A program made the translations under genes and the position numbers. From Aquatica leii (Eukaryota > Arthropoda > Insecta > Coleoptera > Lampyridae), in the NCBI GenBank assembly GCA_035610365.1, contig CM069438.1:54246837-54310836 (forward strand): a stretch of DNA of 64,000 nucleotides. The letters are read 5' to 3'. The notes beneath the pieces were generated by a model. It was not told the DNA's origin, did not search any database, and saw only the letters and a list, made by a program, of their open reading frames with translations. Each line of letters opens with the position of its first letter. The first letter of the stretch is position 1. Shown here piece by piece: positions 45,801 through 57,579 of this stretch.

Positions 45801-46817
45801 GCGAATAATGGCTGAACTAAACGCGACTTTCAAGTTCTTAATTCATCTGCTTAGATGGCAGCACCTCAAAGAAATTTAAAATTTTTGTAATGTAGCGTTT
45901 TAAATTACAATTATAGGTACTAAACTGTATAATTTTAATCGAAATATGTTTCTAGACATCAAATTTACAGCTAAGATCACACTGTATGTAGTTGAGTTTA
46001 ATATTTACTGAAAATTTAAAGTTTTTACGATTTTTAGTACGTTCTCTGATTTTCTTCAAAGTTTAAACAAGAACAAAAAACGTATAACAATTATTTGTGT
46101 TAAATTAGTGTATTAACAGTTTGATTTAACAATTACAATTAAATTCTGTTTTTTAAATCACTTTTATAAATTATATTTTTTTAAAATTTTGTCCGCCATC
46201 TGTCTTATAGTTTCTGAACTAAATAATAAACTATTAATTTTTCGACTGGCGAATAATGGCTGAACTAAACGCGACTTTCAAGTTCTTAATTCATCTGCTT
46301 AGATGGCAGCACCTCAAAGAAATTTAAAATTTTTGTAATGTAGCGTTTTAAATTACAATTATAGGTACTAAATTGTATATTTTTAATTGAAATATGTTTC
46401 TAGACATTAAATTTACAACTGAGAACACACTGTATGTAGCTGAGTTCAATATTTACTGAAAGTTTAAAGTTTTTACGATTTTTAGTACGTTCTCTGATTT
46501 TCTTCAAAGTTTAAACAACAACAAAAAACGTATAATGATTATTTGTTTTACTTTAGTGTATTAACAGTTGAATTTAACAATTACAAATTCTGTGTTTTAA
46601 ATCACTTATAAATTATATTTTTTTTAAATTTTGTCCGCCATCTGTCTCATAGTTTCTGAACTAAATAATAAACTGTTAATTTTTCGACTGTTGAATAGTG
46701 GCTGAACTAAACGCGCTCATAAGGTTCTAAATTTATCTGCTTAGATGGCAGCACTCAAAAGAAATTTAAAATTTTCGTAATGTAGCATTTTAAATTACAA
46801 TTATAGCAAATTATAGG
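30831..46817 (+). repeat. Satellite DNA array 1: 36 monomers, mean period about 444 bp
   Basis: The landmark TTAGATGGCAGCAC occurs 36 times between 31211 and 46742. Spacing is mostly 443 or 448 bp, with outliers of 427 and 439-449. Two classes can be told apart: 448-bp units carry ATGTCTTGACAG and TTTTGTCCGCC; 443-bp units carry GTGTATTAACAG and TTTTGTCGCC. They alternate from 31.2 to 34.8 kb and less regularly later. Central units are nearly identical, while the first and last units are diverged, as expected from unequal exchange. No coding potential: the repeated 73-residue minus frames are chance openings. A shared 16-bp deletion at about 43550 and 45757 marks a 2207-bp block duplication. 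Confidence 0.95.
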
Positions 46818-47158
46818 TAGTGCTGGGCGATACGGAATTTTCTATATCGAATATCAATACCCAATTTGTATCGATACGTATTGATATATATGGAAATATC
46901 GATACGTATCGAAATATCATATACAATACGTATCTAAATATCAGTGTATCTGTGTAGCAAACTTTTTGAAATCTAAGATAAAAATATACTTGTAATTTTA
47001 GAAAAAAACTTGTTAATTAAGAGCATTAGAAAAACAAATATACGTATAGAAATATCGATACGTATCGAAATCGATACGAGCTTGTGGTTTGTATCGGCGT
47101 ATCAATACGTCCGACGTATCGATACGTATCGATATATCGATACAAGGACCCAGGACTA
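46818..47158. mobile_element. 341-bp hAT-like element between satellite array 1 and the jockey LINE
   Basis: It starts TAGTGCTGGGCGATACGG next to satellite and ends GACCCAGGACTA next to the LINE. Its ends match the 93-bp copies, while the interior is longer and holds more ATCGATACGTATCGAT palindromes. The LINE side is followed by GATATAAG (47159-47166), the reverse complement of CTTATATC found at 51452-51459. There is no coding capacity, so it is non-autonomous. Confidence 0.65.
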
Positions 47159-47166
47159 GATATAAG
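47159..47166. repeat. 8-bp target duplication (CTTATATC on the minus strand)
   Basis: It matches 51452-51459 in inverse orientation. Both copies lie at the same point in the jockey endonuclease codons, where one occurrence is expected. Confidence 0.8.
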
Positions 47167-48010
47167 CAGCGCAGAGAACGATGTCTCCGTTGGCTGCCGT
47201 GTTAATGACGATTTGGGTTGCTTCTAGATTTTGAAATTGTGGCGTTGGAATGTGGTGGTGGGAGATAGACCGTTTTACGTAAACGGCCTTATCCTCTACG
47301 CGACCTGTGGACCTGTGGTTCGGTTGGTATTATATTTCGAATAATTGCGAATGTTTGGATTGTTGCAGTTCCGAAGATGAGTTTCGGAAACAAGAGCGAC
47401 GTCGATATTGCGGCGGTGAAGAAATTCCCGAAATTCAAGTTTTTTAAATTAAGGATACCATTGGCGTTCCAAATTGCGATGTGGAGGGAGGGAGTTCGGA
47501 TTTCTTTGTCGTGCTGCCATTACTGGTTGCGGGAACGGAGTTGGGCGAGGAACTCTATGACGAGGACGTGCTTTTCCCTGGTGATCTTGGTGTGGACAAA
47601 CTTCTGTGCCTTTGTCTGTCGGGCGGTGGGCACAAGAACGATAGCCCCAACCGGTCTCGTCACTTGAGCAAATGAGACGGCTGGGTTCAGCGGCCTGACG
47701 AGTGCTCGAAGGGCTGCTGAAACAGGAGCGAAACGGTTAGTGCGGTAATTACTTACCTGTCGCTGTCTTGGGTGGGCCGGGCATCATTTATAGTTCGTCG
47801 GGTGGTTGTTCCTGCAGTTGCAGCACGTGGCCGGACCGACTTCTCGCTTCTTCGGGCACTCGTAACTGAAGTGGAACTTTAGGCACTTGACGCATCGAGG
47901 GGTTGCTCGACACTCTATTGCAGAGTATCCAAAGCGGTGGCACCGGTACCACTGCCCGGTGTCGCCTCTAGGGTGCGGAGTCTCCACGCGGAGTTGGAAG
48001 AATCTTTTGT
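47159..48010 (-). mobile_element. Jockey-clade LINE, 5' part (gag knuckles and endonuclease N-terminus)
   Basis: On the minus strand the gag end (48020-47784) shows RVETPHPRGDTGQWYRCHRF and three cysteine knuckles (CVKCLKFHFSYEC, CCNCRNNHP). Towards lower coordinates the endonuclease begins IAIWNANGI, continues REFLHRRNIDVALVSETHLR, and ends at IVLCAAYI, where it meets the hAT-like element. The endonuclease continues on the plus strand at 51452 with YIPPTKNVIGS. So this is one LINE split and partly inverted. The left gag limit abuts satellite at about 48010-48021. Confidence 0.8.
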
Positions 48011-51000
48011 GTGCTGCCATCTAAATTGATGAATTAAGAACTTGAAAGTCTCGTTTAGTTCAGCCACTATTCACCAGTCGAAAAATTAACTGTTTATTAT
48101 TTAGTTCAGAAACTATTAGACAGATGGCGGACAGAATTTTAAAAAAATATAATTTATAAAAGTGATTTAAAATACAGAATTTAATTGTAATTGTTAAATC
48201 CAACTGTTAATACACTAATTTAACACAAATAATTGTTATACGTTTTTTGTTCTTGTTTAAACTTTGAAGAAAATCAGAGCACGTACTAAAAATCGTAAAA
48301 ACTTTAAATTTTCCGTAAATATTAAACTCAACTACATACAGTGTGATCTTAGCTGTAAATTTGATGTCTAGAAACATATTTCAATTAAAAATATACAATT
48401 TAGTACCTATAATTGTAATTTAAAACGCTACATTACAAAAATTTTAAATTTCTTTGGGGTGCTGCCATCTAAGCAGATGAATTAAGAACTTGAAAGTCGC
48501 GTTTAGTTCAGCCATTATTCGCCAGTTGAAAAATTAATAGTTTATTATTTAGTTCAGAAACTGAAAGACAGATGGCGACAAAACTTAAAAAAAAATTTAA
48601 AAAAGTGATTTAAAATACAGAATTTAATTGTAATTGTTAAATCCAACTGTTAATACACTAATTTAACACAAATAATTGTTATACGTTTTTTGTTCTTGTT
48701 TAAACTTTGAAGAAAATCAGAGAACGTACTAAAAATCGTAAAAACTTTAAATTTTCAGTAAATATTAAACTCAACTACATACAGTGTGATCTTAGCTGTA
48801 AATTTGATGTCTAGAAACATATTTCAATTAAAAATATACAATTTAGTACCTATAATTGTAATTTAAAACGCTACATTACAAAAATTTTAAATTTCTTTGG
48901 GGTGCTGCCATCTAAGCAGATGAATTAAGAACTTGAAAGTCGCGTTTAGTTCAGCCATTATTCGCCAGACGAAAAATTAATAGTTTATTATTTAGTTCAG
49001 AAACTGAAAGACAGATGGCGACAAAACTTAAAAAAAAATTTAAAAAAGTGATTTAAAATACAGAATTTAATTGTAATTGTTAAATCCAACTGTTAATACA
49101 CTAATTTAACACAAATAATTGTTATACGTTTTTTGTTCTTGTTTAAACTTTGAAGAAAATCAGAGAACGTACTAAAAATCGTAAAAACTTTAAATTTTCA
49201 GTAAATATTAAACTCAACTACATACAGTGTGATCTTAGCTGTAAATTTGATGTCTAGAAACATATTTCGATTAAAATTATACAGTTTAGTACTTATAATT
49301 GTAATTTAAAACGCTACATTACAAAAATTTTAAATTTTTTTGGGGTGCTGCCATCTAAGCAGATGAATTAAGAACTTGAAAGTCGCGTTTAGTTCAGCCA
49401 TTATTCGCCAGTCGAAAAATTAACAGTTTATTATTTAGTTCAGAAACTATGAGACAGATGGCGGACAAAATTTTAAACAAATATAATTTATAAAAGTGAT
49501 TTAAAACACAGAATTTAATTGTAATTGTTAAATCCAACTGTCAAGACATTAAATTAAAACAAATAATTGTTACACGTTTTTTGTTCTTGTTTAAACTTTG
49601 AAGAAAATCAGAGCACGTACTAAAAATCGTAAAAACTTTAAATTTTCAGTAAATATTAAACTCAACTACATACAGTGTGATCTTAGCTGTAAATTTGATG
49701 TCTAGAAACATATTTCGATTAAAATTATACAGTTTAGTACCTATAATTGTAATTTAAAACGCTACATTACAAAAATTTTAAATTTCTTTGGGGTGCTGCC
49801 ATCTAAGCAGATGAATTAAGAACTTGAAAGTCGCGTTTAGTTCAGCCATTATTCGCCAGTCGAAAAATTAATAGTTTATTATTTAGTTCAGAAACTGAAA
49901 GACAGATGGCGACAAAACTTAAAAAAAAATTTAAAAAAGTGATTTAAAATACAGAATTTAATTGTAATTGTTAAATCCAACTGTTAATACACTAATTTAA
50001 CACAAATAATTGTTATACGTTTTTTGTTCTTGTTTAAACTTTGAAGAAAATCAGATAACGTACTAAAAACCGTAAAAACTTTAAATTTTCAGTAAATATT
50101 AAACTCAACTACATACAGTGTGATCTTAGCTGTAAATTTGATGTCTAGAAACATATTTCGATTAAAATTATACAGTTTAGTACCTATAATTGTAATTTAA
50201 AACGCTACATTACAAAAATTTTAAATTTTTTTGGGGTGCTGCCATCTAAGCAGATGAATTAAGAACTTGAAAGTCGCGTTTAGTTCAGCCATTATTCGCC
50301 AGTCGAAAAATTAACAGTTTATTATTTAGTTCAGAAACTATGAGACAGATGGCGGACAAAATTTTAAAAAAATATAATTTATAAAAGTGATTTAAAACAC
50401 AGAATTTAATTGTAATTGTTAAATCCAACTGTCAAGACATTAAATTAAAACAAATAATTGTTACACGTTTTTTGTTCTTGTTTAAACTTTGAAGAAAATC
50501 AGAGCACGTACTAAAAATCGTAAAAACTTTAAATTTTCAGTAAATATTAAACTCAACTACATACAGTGTGATCTTAGCTGTAAATTTGATGTCTAGAAAC
50601 ATATTTCGATTAAAATTATACAGTTTAGTACCTATAATTGTAATTTAAAACGCTACATTACAAAAATTTTAAATTTCTTTGGGGTGCTGCCATCTAAGCA
50701 GATGAATTAAGAACTTGAAAGTCGCGTTTAGTTCAGCCATTATTCGCCAGTCGAAAAATTAATAGTTTATTATTTAGTTCAAGAACTATGAGAGAGATGG
50801 CGGACAAAATTTTAAAAAAATATAATTTATAAAAGTGATTTAAAACACAGAATTTAATTGTAATTGTTAAATCCAACTGTTATGTAGTAATTAGATTGTT
50901 TAAAATAATTTAGAGATAAAAGGAATTAGTTTTTATAAGAATTAGTTGGTAAGTTAAGATTGTCATGCGCAATCAATTTTTTAACGGAAATGTAATTTGA

Positions 51001-51358
51001 AAAAAAAGTAATTTTAGTTAGTTGCTGTTTGTTAGTGGTAATGTAATGTAACTCGTGGTTTGGTATTGGATTGCATCGGTGCTTCCATTACCGCATGTAT
51101 GTTTTATTCAAATAAAAACGTTTATTTGGCGGGATTGTTTTAAATACAAAATAAATTCCTACAGTTAAGACATTAAATTAAAACAAATAATTGTTATACG
51201 TTTTTTGTTGTTGTTTAAACTTTGAAGAAAATCAGAGAACGTACTTAAAATCGTAAAAACTTTAAATTTTCAGTAAATATTAAACTCAACTACAAACAGT
51301 GTGATCTTAGTTGTAAATTTAATGTCTAGAAACATATTTCAATTAAAAATATACAATT
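48010..51358 (-). repeat. Satellite DNA array 2: same monomer, inverted, about 7 units
   Basis: The inverse landmark GTGCTGCCATCTAAGC recurs near 48021, 48469, 48912, 49355, 49803, 50246 and 50694, with spacings of 448 or 443 bp. The two monomer classes of array 1 are both present. A 281-bp solo LTR interrupts the last unit. In this orientation it forms an inverted repeat with array 1, with the jockey 5' fragment between them. Confidence 0.95.
50883..51163. mobile_element. Solo LTR (281 bp) inserted in satellite array 2
   Basis: It starts TGTAGTAATTAG and ends AATTCCTACA, so it has the TG...CA ends of an LTR. It is flanked by a 4-bp direct repeat GTTA (50879-50882 and 51164-51167). The satellite sequence is continuous on both sides. 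AATAAA signals lie near its end (AAATAAAAACG at about 51110), giving a plus-strand orientation. No internal region remains, as expected after LTR-LTR recombination. The family is not identified. Confidence 0.7.
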
Positions 51359-51451
51359 TAGTCCTGGGTCCTTGTATCGATATATCGATACGTATCGATA
51401 CAAATTGGGTATCGATATTCGATATACAAAATTTCGTATCGCGCAGCACTA
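51359..51451. mobile_element. 93-bp hAT-like short element at the right edge of satellite array 2
   Basis: Inverse copy of 30738-30830 with about one difference. It starts TAGTCCTGGG beside satellite and ends CGCAGCACTA beside CTTATATC (51452-51459). The LINE endonuclease resumes at that duplication. Confidence 0.7.
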
Positions 51452-52922
51452 CTTATATCCCACCTACCAAAAACGTCATAGGATCCCCACAATTTTTGCA
51501 GGAAACCTTAACGCAAAACATCCAGACTGGCACAGCAGGAAATCGAACCGCAATGATCGACTTCTGCAAGATGTCGCCAGCATTCGAAATTTCGTCGTAG
51601 ACGGATCCTACAAATCTATCATCCATCTTCACAATGGGCTTCCCGACGTCATCGATATTTCCAATAACATCAGGCTACTTTACGATTTAACTACTGTTTC
51701 CGACCTTAATTCCGACCAGGAGCCCGTGATCAAAGAGAAACCGATAATCTTCAGTTCGAAATGAACATCACCATGTAGCCTTCTTTCCAATTCGAGGCCA
51801 GTAAACTTATCACTCAAGTCCCGGTCATTGATAATATCGCCCAACTTCAAGCCGCGAACACAGATCGAGCACATCGTAATCTTCTTTTCAATGATAAACT
51901 TCAGTCACTAAATTCACAAGACTACAGCGTCTGGCAAATGACTAACATCCTTGAAAACAGGAACAATCCTCCCATGCCCGCTAATCACGGCCCCCGAGGT
52001 CTGGTCTACACGGATCTAGACAAAGTCGAAGCTTTCGCCAACACGCTCGAACTCCAATTCAGAGCATGGAAGAGAATGGAAACCGCGGACGTCATAAATT
52101 ATTTCCAAATCCGGAAAAGACCACATCATGCCGCAAAACTACCGTCCAATTAGCTTTCTTCCGATGCTTGGTAAGCTATTGGAAAGAATAATCCTCACCC
52201 GATTACAGGAACAGGTCGATAACAATCATTTAATCCCCGGAGAAGTTCGGTTTTTGCAAAAAAACATTCCACGGTCCATCAAACCCTTCGCATCGTGGAG
52301 CAGATCACCGACGGCTTTAAGCACCGCGACGTCACTGGCGGCGTTTTTCTCGACATCGAGAAAGCGTTCGACGAGGTCTGGCATCGCGGCCTACTCTACA
52401 AGATGCACCGTCTAGACATCAACGTTTCCACGGCTCCTTCCTCCATCGACATTCGTTTGCGATCAAACTTCGTACCTCCAAATCCACTCTACGTCACATA
52501 GAAGCCGCCGTTTATCAAGGATCTACGCTATATCCACTTCTATACAACATCTTCACCGCAGATGTCCCAAAAATCAACGGACTCACGTACACCTTCTACG
52601 CCGACGTCACCGTCGTTTTGGCAACATCTTCATGACTTTCACCTCGGTATACAACCGGTACGAGGACTGGTGAATAAAAGTTAATCCTATGAAAAACGCC
52701 GCCGTCCTCTCCGACCGAAGAAACATCGAACCCACTCCTGGGTGGACCATACCAAATATCTCGGCCTCACTCTAGACAAAAAATTTTTATGGAAATCCCA
52801 ATCACCTAGAAGCTCGCCTCTTTCAAAACAAGATCCTCAGAATCATTGCAGACGCCCCCTAGTTCGTCCGAACAGACCGACATCCCGAGGATCGCAGATT
52901 TCGTCGGCCAATCCGCAGCTGT
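51452..52922 (+). mobile_element. Jockey-clade LINE, 3' part (endonuclease end and RT), first segment
   Basis: The endonuclease continues from the 8-bp duplication with YIPPTKNVIGSPQFLQETL and NLNAKHPDWHSRKSNRND, and ends near PDVIDISNNIRLLYDLTTV. RT blocks follow: QNYRPISFLPMLGKLLERII (52128), GGVFLDIEKAFDEVWHRGLL (52340), LYNIFTADVPKINGLTYTFYAD (52530), and TKYLGLTLDKKFLWKSQ (52750). There are several shifts, and the linker before the RT carries a deletion. The catalytic box reads YADV instead of YADD. At 52922 the reading is interrupted by a second LINE and resumes at 57842. Confidence 0.8.
52910..52922. repeat. Left 13-bp target duplication of the nested jockey-clade LINE
   Basis: AATCCGCAGCTGT here recurs at 57829-57841. 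The first two A of the right copy may belong to the LINE tail. Confidence 0.9.
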
Positions 52923-53573
52923 AAGGGGGAGAAAATGGTGTTTGGCCTCGGTGGTACATGCCCTCGTTATAAGGTATGCACCTATAAAAAGCTGAGATTA
53001 AGCCGCTAGCGTACGCCTATGTGTGCAAGAATGGGCTATTAGACGCGCACCATAAAGTCCTATTTTTACACGTCCTCGCCACCACCAATCTGCCGCCGCT
53101 AATTGGTGGTGGACCCTCAATTGAGGGTCGTCTCATCCCCCGGGCAATGTCATGGTCTATAACGAGTCTTGCACATTATAAACCTACCTCGTGACCCTGA
53201 TAGCAAAGTAAAAAGGGCGAAGGCGAGTCTTCGGCGCCTCAAAACCGAAATCATAGCTAAGGGAGTCAACCCCGACTGAAAAACCAACGTGTGGCCCGAA
53301 AGGGTCGCCCCAGTACCGTAGCCCTGTGGTCATGTCTCTAGGAACGGGGGTCTGAGCTTCGCCACTCAGTCCGCGAGGAAGCTAACCTATTCAAAAAATC
53401 CCCAAATCCCACGGTGCGGGGCGCGCCAAGGGGATGGATGACTGACTGGTGAGTCAGCCATGAGCGACCAACCTCGATGGAGCAGGTGAACCGTCGTTGA
53501 AAATAGCCTTCTCACTGGGAATGGGCGTCACCCCAGGAGTGACAGTTTTAATCGACCCTACTCGTGGGACTAA

Positions 53574-55033
53574 ATGATAGATCCTAATAACACAAGCAAC
53601 AAAACGTGCGCGGAGGTAGGTGACCAGGCCTCCGCGACTGTGAATGCTACTGGCACCACAAACACAAACAAAAAAACATTAACTCAGCAGGTATTCCATC
53701 CAAGCCTGCTCATCACAAGACCTAGATCATCTTCAATAGGTGCAATGACTGGCGAAGACTTAAAAAAATCATTAATTGTGTGACCACCATCTGCAAATGT
53801 CACAGATGCTAACAAAGTTTGCCCTCCTCCATGGCAAAGAGTACTAGATAGTACAGACCGCTACCCAAAAAGAAAGAGAATATCTGTTAGCCCATCAAAC
53901 ATACAAAGTTCTGATAAAGTGCACACGGGAATCAATACCTCGAATAGATTCAGTGGATGATCGATAGACTTAACCGAGGACCTAACGCCAGCTACAGCCA
54001 CCCATAATAGAAAAAATAGCAAGCCCCCATCTATTGTCCTCTATGGTATAGAAGAGTTATCTAAACTAACAGAACTACTAAATAAGTCTGTGCCTAGAGA
54101 TAGCTTCACGTACAAGATCATTAACAAGAACCAGCTAAGAGTAATGTCACAGACACCTGAAACTTATAAAAACTTAATAGAAGTTATTCGAACCAACGGC
54201 CTTATTGGACACACCTTCACACAGAAGCAAAACAAATGTAACAGAATTGTTGTCAAAAACTTGCACCACACCACTGCAAAAACAGCCATTATAGAGGAGA
54301 TTGAGAATACTGGAAACAAGGTCAGAGGTGAAGTCATCTGTGCAATATCAAGAAAAAATAAAAAGCCACTCAATATGTTTTTCGTGAATATTGAACCAGG
54401 CCCTAACAACCCAGATGTAAAGAATATAAAATATATATATACCACACTAAAGTCAAGATAGAAGACCCAAGAAAATCGACTGAGATCCCTCAGTGCACTA
54501 GGTGCCAACAATACGGCCATACAAAAAACAACTGTATGCGTCCCCACAGGGGTGTCAAATGTGGTAAAGAACACAAAACCACTGATTGTCCAAAAAAAGA
54601 CAAGAATACACCGGCCACCTGCGCTCTCTGTCATGGTGACCACCCAGCCAATTACAAGGGCTGTCAAGTGTATAAAGAGATAAAGGCTCGAAAAATGGGA
54701 AATATTGCAAACAAAAGAGACCCAGTATTAGCAAAACAACCCACACAAACAACAATGCCACCCCCCCTTACTCAAGATAATTTTCCTCCATTAAAACTTG
54801 GCAACCAGCAGTCAAGCAACCAGCAAAGAAACATTGCACATACATCTGAAACTATGTCCAACATCATGAATGATGTTTGCTGGACCCGAAAAATAGAGAA
54901 AGCACATTCTCAGTCAACAAGCTCCTTAGAGCAGATAATAATAAAGCAATCAGAAAAAAATGATATCCTCATAACACAAATAGGCACTCTAATGGGTCTC
55001 CTAACGACACTCATAGCTCAGAACCAGAAATGA
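53574..55033 (+). pseudogene. ORF1 (gag-like) of the full-length jockey-clade LINE, interrupted
   Basis: An N-terminal Asn/Thr-rich segment (53574-53783) is followed by a stop. A middle frame (54090-54461) carries TETYKNLIEVI-like and KNLHHTTAKTAIIEEI blocks, the conserved pre-knuckle domain. The last frame (from about 54490) contains three knuckles: CTRCQQYGHTKNNC, CGKEHKTTDC (missing its first Cys) and CALCHGDHPANYKGC, and ends with a helical tail. Its TGA overlaps the ORF2 ATG as ATGA at 55030-55033. ORF1 proteins bind LINE RNA. At least two lesions separate the parts. Confidence 0.75.
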
Positions 55034-57579
55034 AATTCATACGTATAGCTGCATGGAATATCAATGGCTTATCTCCAAATAAGCACGAGGTTGAGCTGTT
55101 TATAAACCACAACAAAATTGATGTTCTATTAATTTCCGAAACACATATGACTGATCAAAGAGTGATTAAAATCAAGGGATATACCGTATGCTACGCTTAT
55201 CATCCAGACGGCACATCACATGCTGGAGCTGCTATAGTAATAAGAGAAAACATAAGATATCATATGTTACCACCATATACACAAGCACATATACAGGATG
55301 CTATAGTATCTGTTGACGACTGGCAGGGATCGTTGAATGTGGCTGCAGTGTACTGCCCCCCCCCCTCCGACATCGAATCGACGAGCAGGTGTACAATGAC
55401 TTCTTTCGCACATTGGGCGGTAGATATCTGTCGGGAGGCGACTGGAATGCCAAAAACACATTTTGGGGCTCCCGATTAACAAATACGAAAGGCCGAACTT
55501 TAAAAAATGCTATTGACAGCAATAATCTTAATGTACTTTCAACAGGGGAACCGACTCATTGGCCAACTGACCCAAATAAAATCCCAGACCTCATAGACCT
55601 CTTCGTCACCAAAGGAATATCAGGACTCTACACAAAAATTGAATCATGCCTGGATGGCTCTTCCGACCACACTCCTATCATGTGTACACTAAGCACTACA
55701 GTGATCTTAAAACAATTACACCCGAGACTTTATACAACCATAAAACTGACTGGGAAGCATTCCGGGATTACATTGAAGATAATACCACACTCTGTATACC
55801 TCTTAAAACGGAAGATGATATAGAAAGTGCGGCGTTGTATACTACCAACTTAATTCAAAAAGCAGTTGGCTATCATCTCCCTATATAGAAGTAACATCGA
55901 AAAATTTGAACACTACCGTGGAAATTAGAGAAATGATAGCTGTAAAAAGAAAAATAAGGCGACAATGGCATACTAGTAGGAATCACCAAGACAAAAAGGC
56001 TCTTAACAAAGCTCAAATAGTACTGAAATCAATGCTCAAAAAACTAGAGAATAGGACTTTGCAAGACAAATTAAAGACTTTATCACCATACAAAGCAGAA
56101 GATTATACACTCTGGAAAATGACTAAATCACTAAAAAAGCCAAAAGAATACATGCCTCCTCTAAGAAAATCTGATGACAGTTGGTCAAGGAAACCCGCAG
56201 ATAAAGCAGAATTATTCGCCACCTTCCTAAAAAGTGTGTTCAAATCCGATGAAGCTGATGTTGACGACACAGAAAAAACGATCGACGGGATCTTAAATAG
56301 CGATCAGCAAATGTCTCTACCCTTGAAATCAGTCACCCCAGCAGAAGTCAAAAAAACCATAGCTCAACTAAAACAAAAGAAAGCTCCCGGTTTTGACCTG
56401 ATAACGGCAGAAGTTCTGAAACAGCTACCAAAGAAAGGTATAGTTCTGCTGACAATCCTCTTTAATGCAGTGTTGAGACTACAATACTTCCCAAATCTGT
56501 GGAAAGTGTACATTATAAATATGGTACTTAAACCGGGGAAGATTCCCACAGAAGTCAAATCTTACAGACCTATAAGTCTTCTCCCAGTACTATCACAACT
56601 TACTGAGAAACTAATATTAAGTCGACTTCTCCCAGTTCATGAAGAGCAAAAAATAATACCAGACCATCAATTCGAATTTCGGGCACACCATGGAACGACT
56701 GAACAAATACACCGAGTAGCTCACACAATACGACAGACGCTGGAGAGGAAGGAGTACTGCACGGCCGTATTCCTAGACATACAACAGGCCTTTGACCGTG
56801 TATGGCATAAGGGTCTCTTATATAAGCTAAAACTACTCCTTCCAAACACTGAGTACATGCTTTTGAGGTCTTATCTGGAACAACGAATTTACCAAGTCAA
56901 GTGCGGAGATCGCCTGTCATCTATCTGCCAAATAGAAGCAGGAGTGCCCCAAGGATCGGTGCTGGGCCCTATCCTCTACACAATATTTACCGCTGATCTA
57001 CCTATCACAGAAGAAGTACTAGTAACTGCAACCTATGCAGATGACACTGCAATCCTTTCTAGCAGTAAAGATCCTAGTCTAGCATCCGTAAAAGTACAAA
57101 AACATCTAGATAGAATCGGAATATGGCTAAAGATGTGGCGAATAAGAGCTAGTCCTGCAAAATCAGTTCACATAACATTTGCTTTGAATAGAGGTGCCAG
57201 TCCACCTGTTACACTTAACGGAGATATCTTGACACAGCAAACAACAGTGAAATACCTGGGTATGCATCTGGACAAACGGCTTACGTGGAGGGATCACATT
57301 AAGGCAAAGAGAGAACAAGCAAACAAAAAGTTCAGGGATATGCACTGGCTGCTGGGCAGGCAATCGACTCTCAGTTTGCAGAATAAGCTCCTGATATACA
57401 AATGCATTATAAAACCAGTGTGGACATATGGTATACAACTCTGGGGGTCAGCTAGTCACTCAAATATAGAAATACTACAGCGCTTCCAAAATAAAGCATT
57501 AAAAAATTTGACTAATGCCCCATGGTTCATAAGGAACACAGAAGTGCATGAATATCTGCAACTCCCTACAGTCAGATAA
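55030..57579 (+). pseudogene. ORF2 endonuclease-reverse transcriptase of the full-length jockey-clade LINE
   Basis: The endonuclease opens IRIAAWNINGLSPNKHEVEL, continues IDVLLISETHMTD, SGGDWNAKNTFWGS and SDHTPIMCTL, but is shifted in a nine-C run near 55356-55364 and again near 55700, with a stop at 55888. The RT is one long open frame (55906-57579, 557 residues): KKAPGFDLITAEVLKQLP, YRPISLLPVLSQLTEKLIL, AVFLDIQQAFDRVWHKGLL, AGVPQGSVLGPILYTIFTAD, TYADDTAIL (catalytic YADD intact) and VKYLGMHLDKRLTWRDHI. The RT half could still be active; the endonuclease half is broken. Confidence 0.85.

Noticed and set aside
30831-51358. CRISPR-like regular repeats
   Set aside because: The period is about 444 bp with no unique spacers, in a eukaryotic context. 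It is satellite DNA.
54164-54667. 167-residue minus-strand frame
   Set aside because: It is the antisense of LINE ORF1, whose knuckle motifs establish the plus strand as coding.
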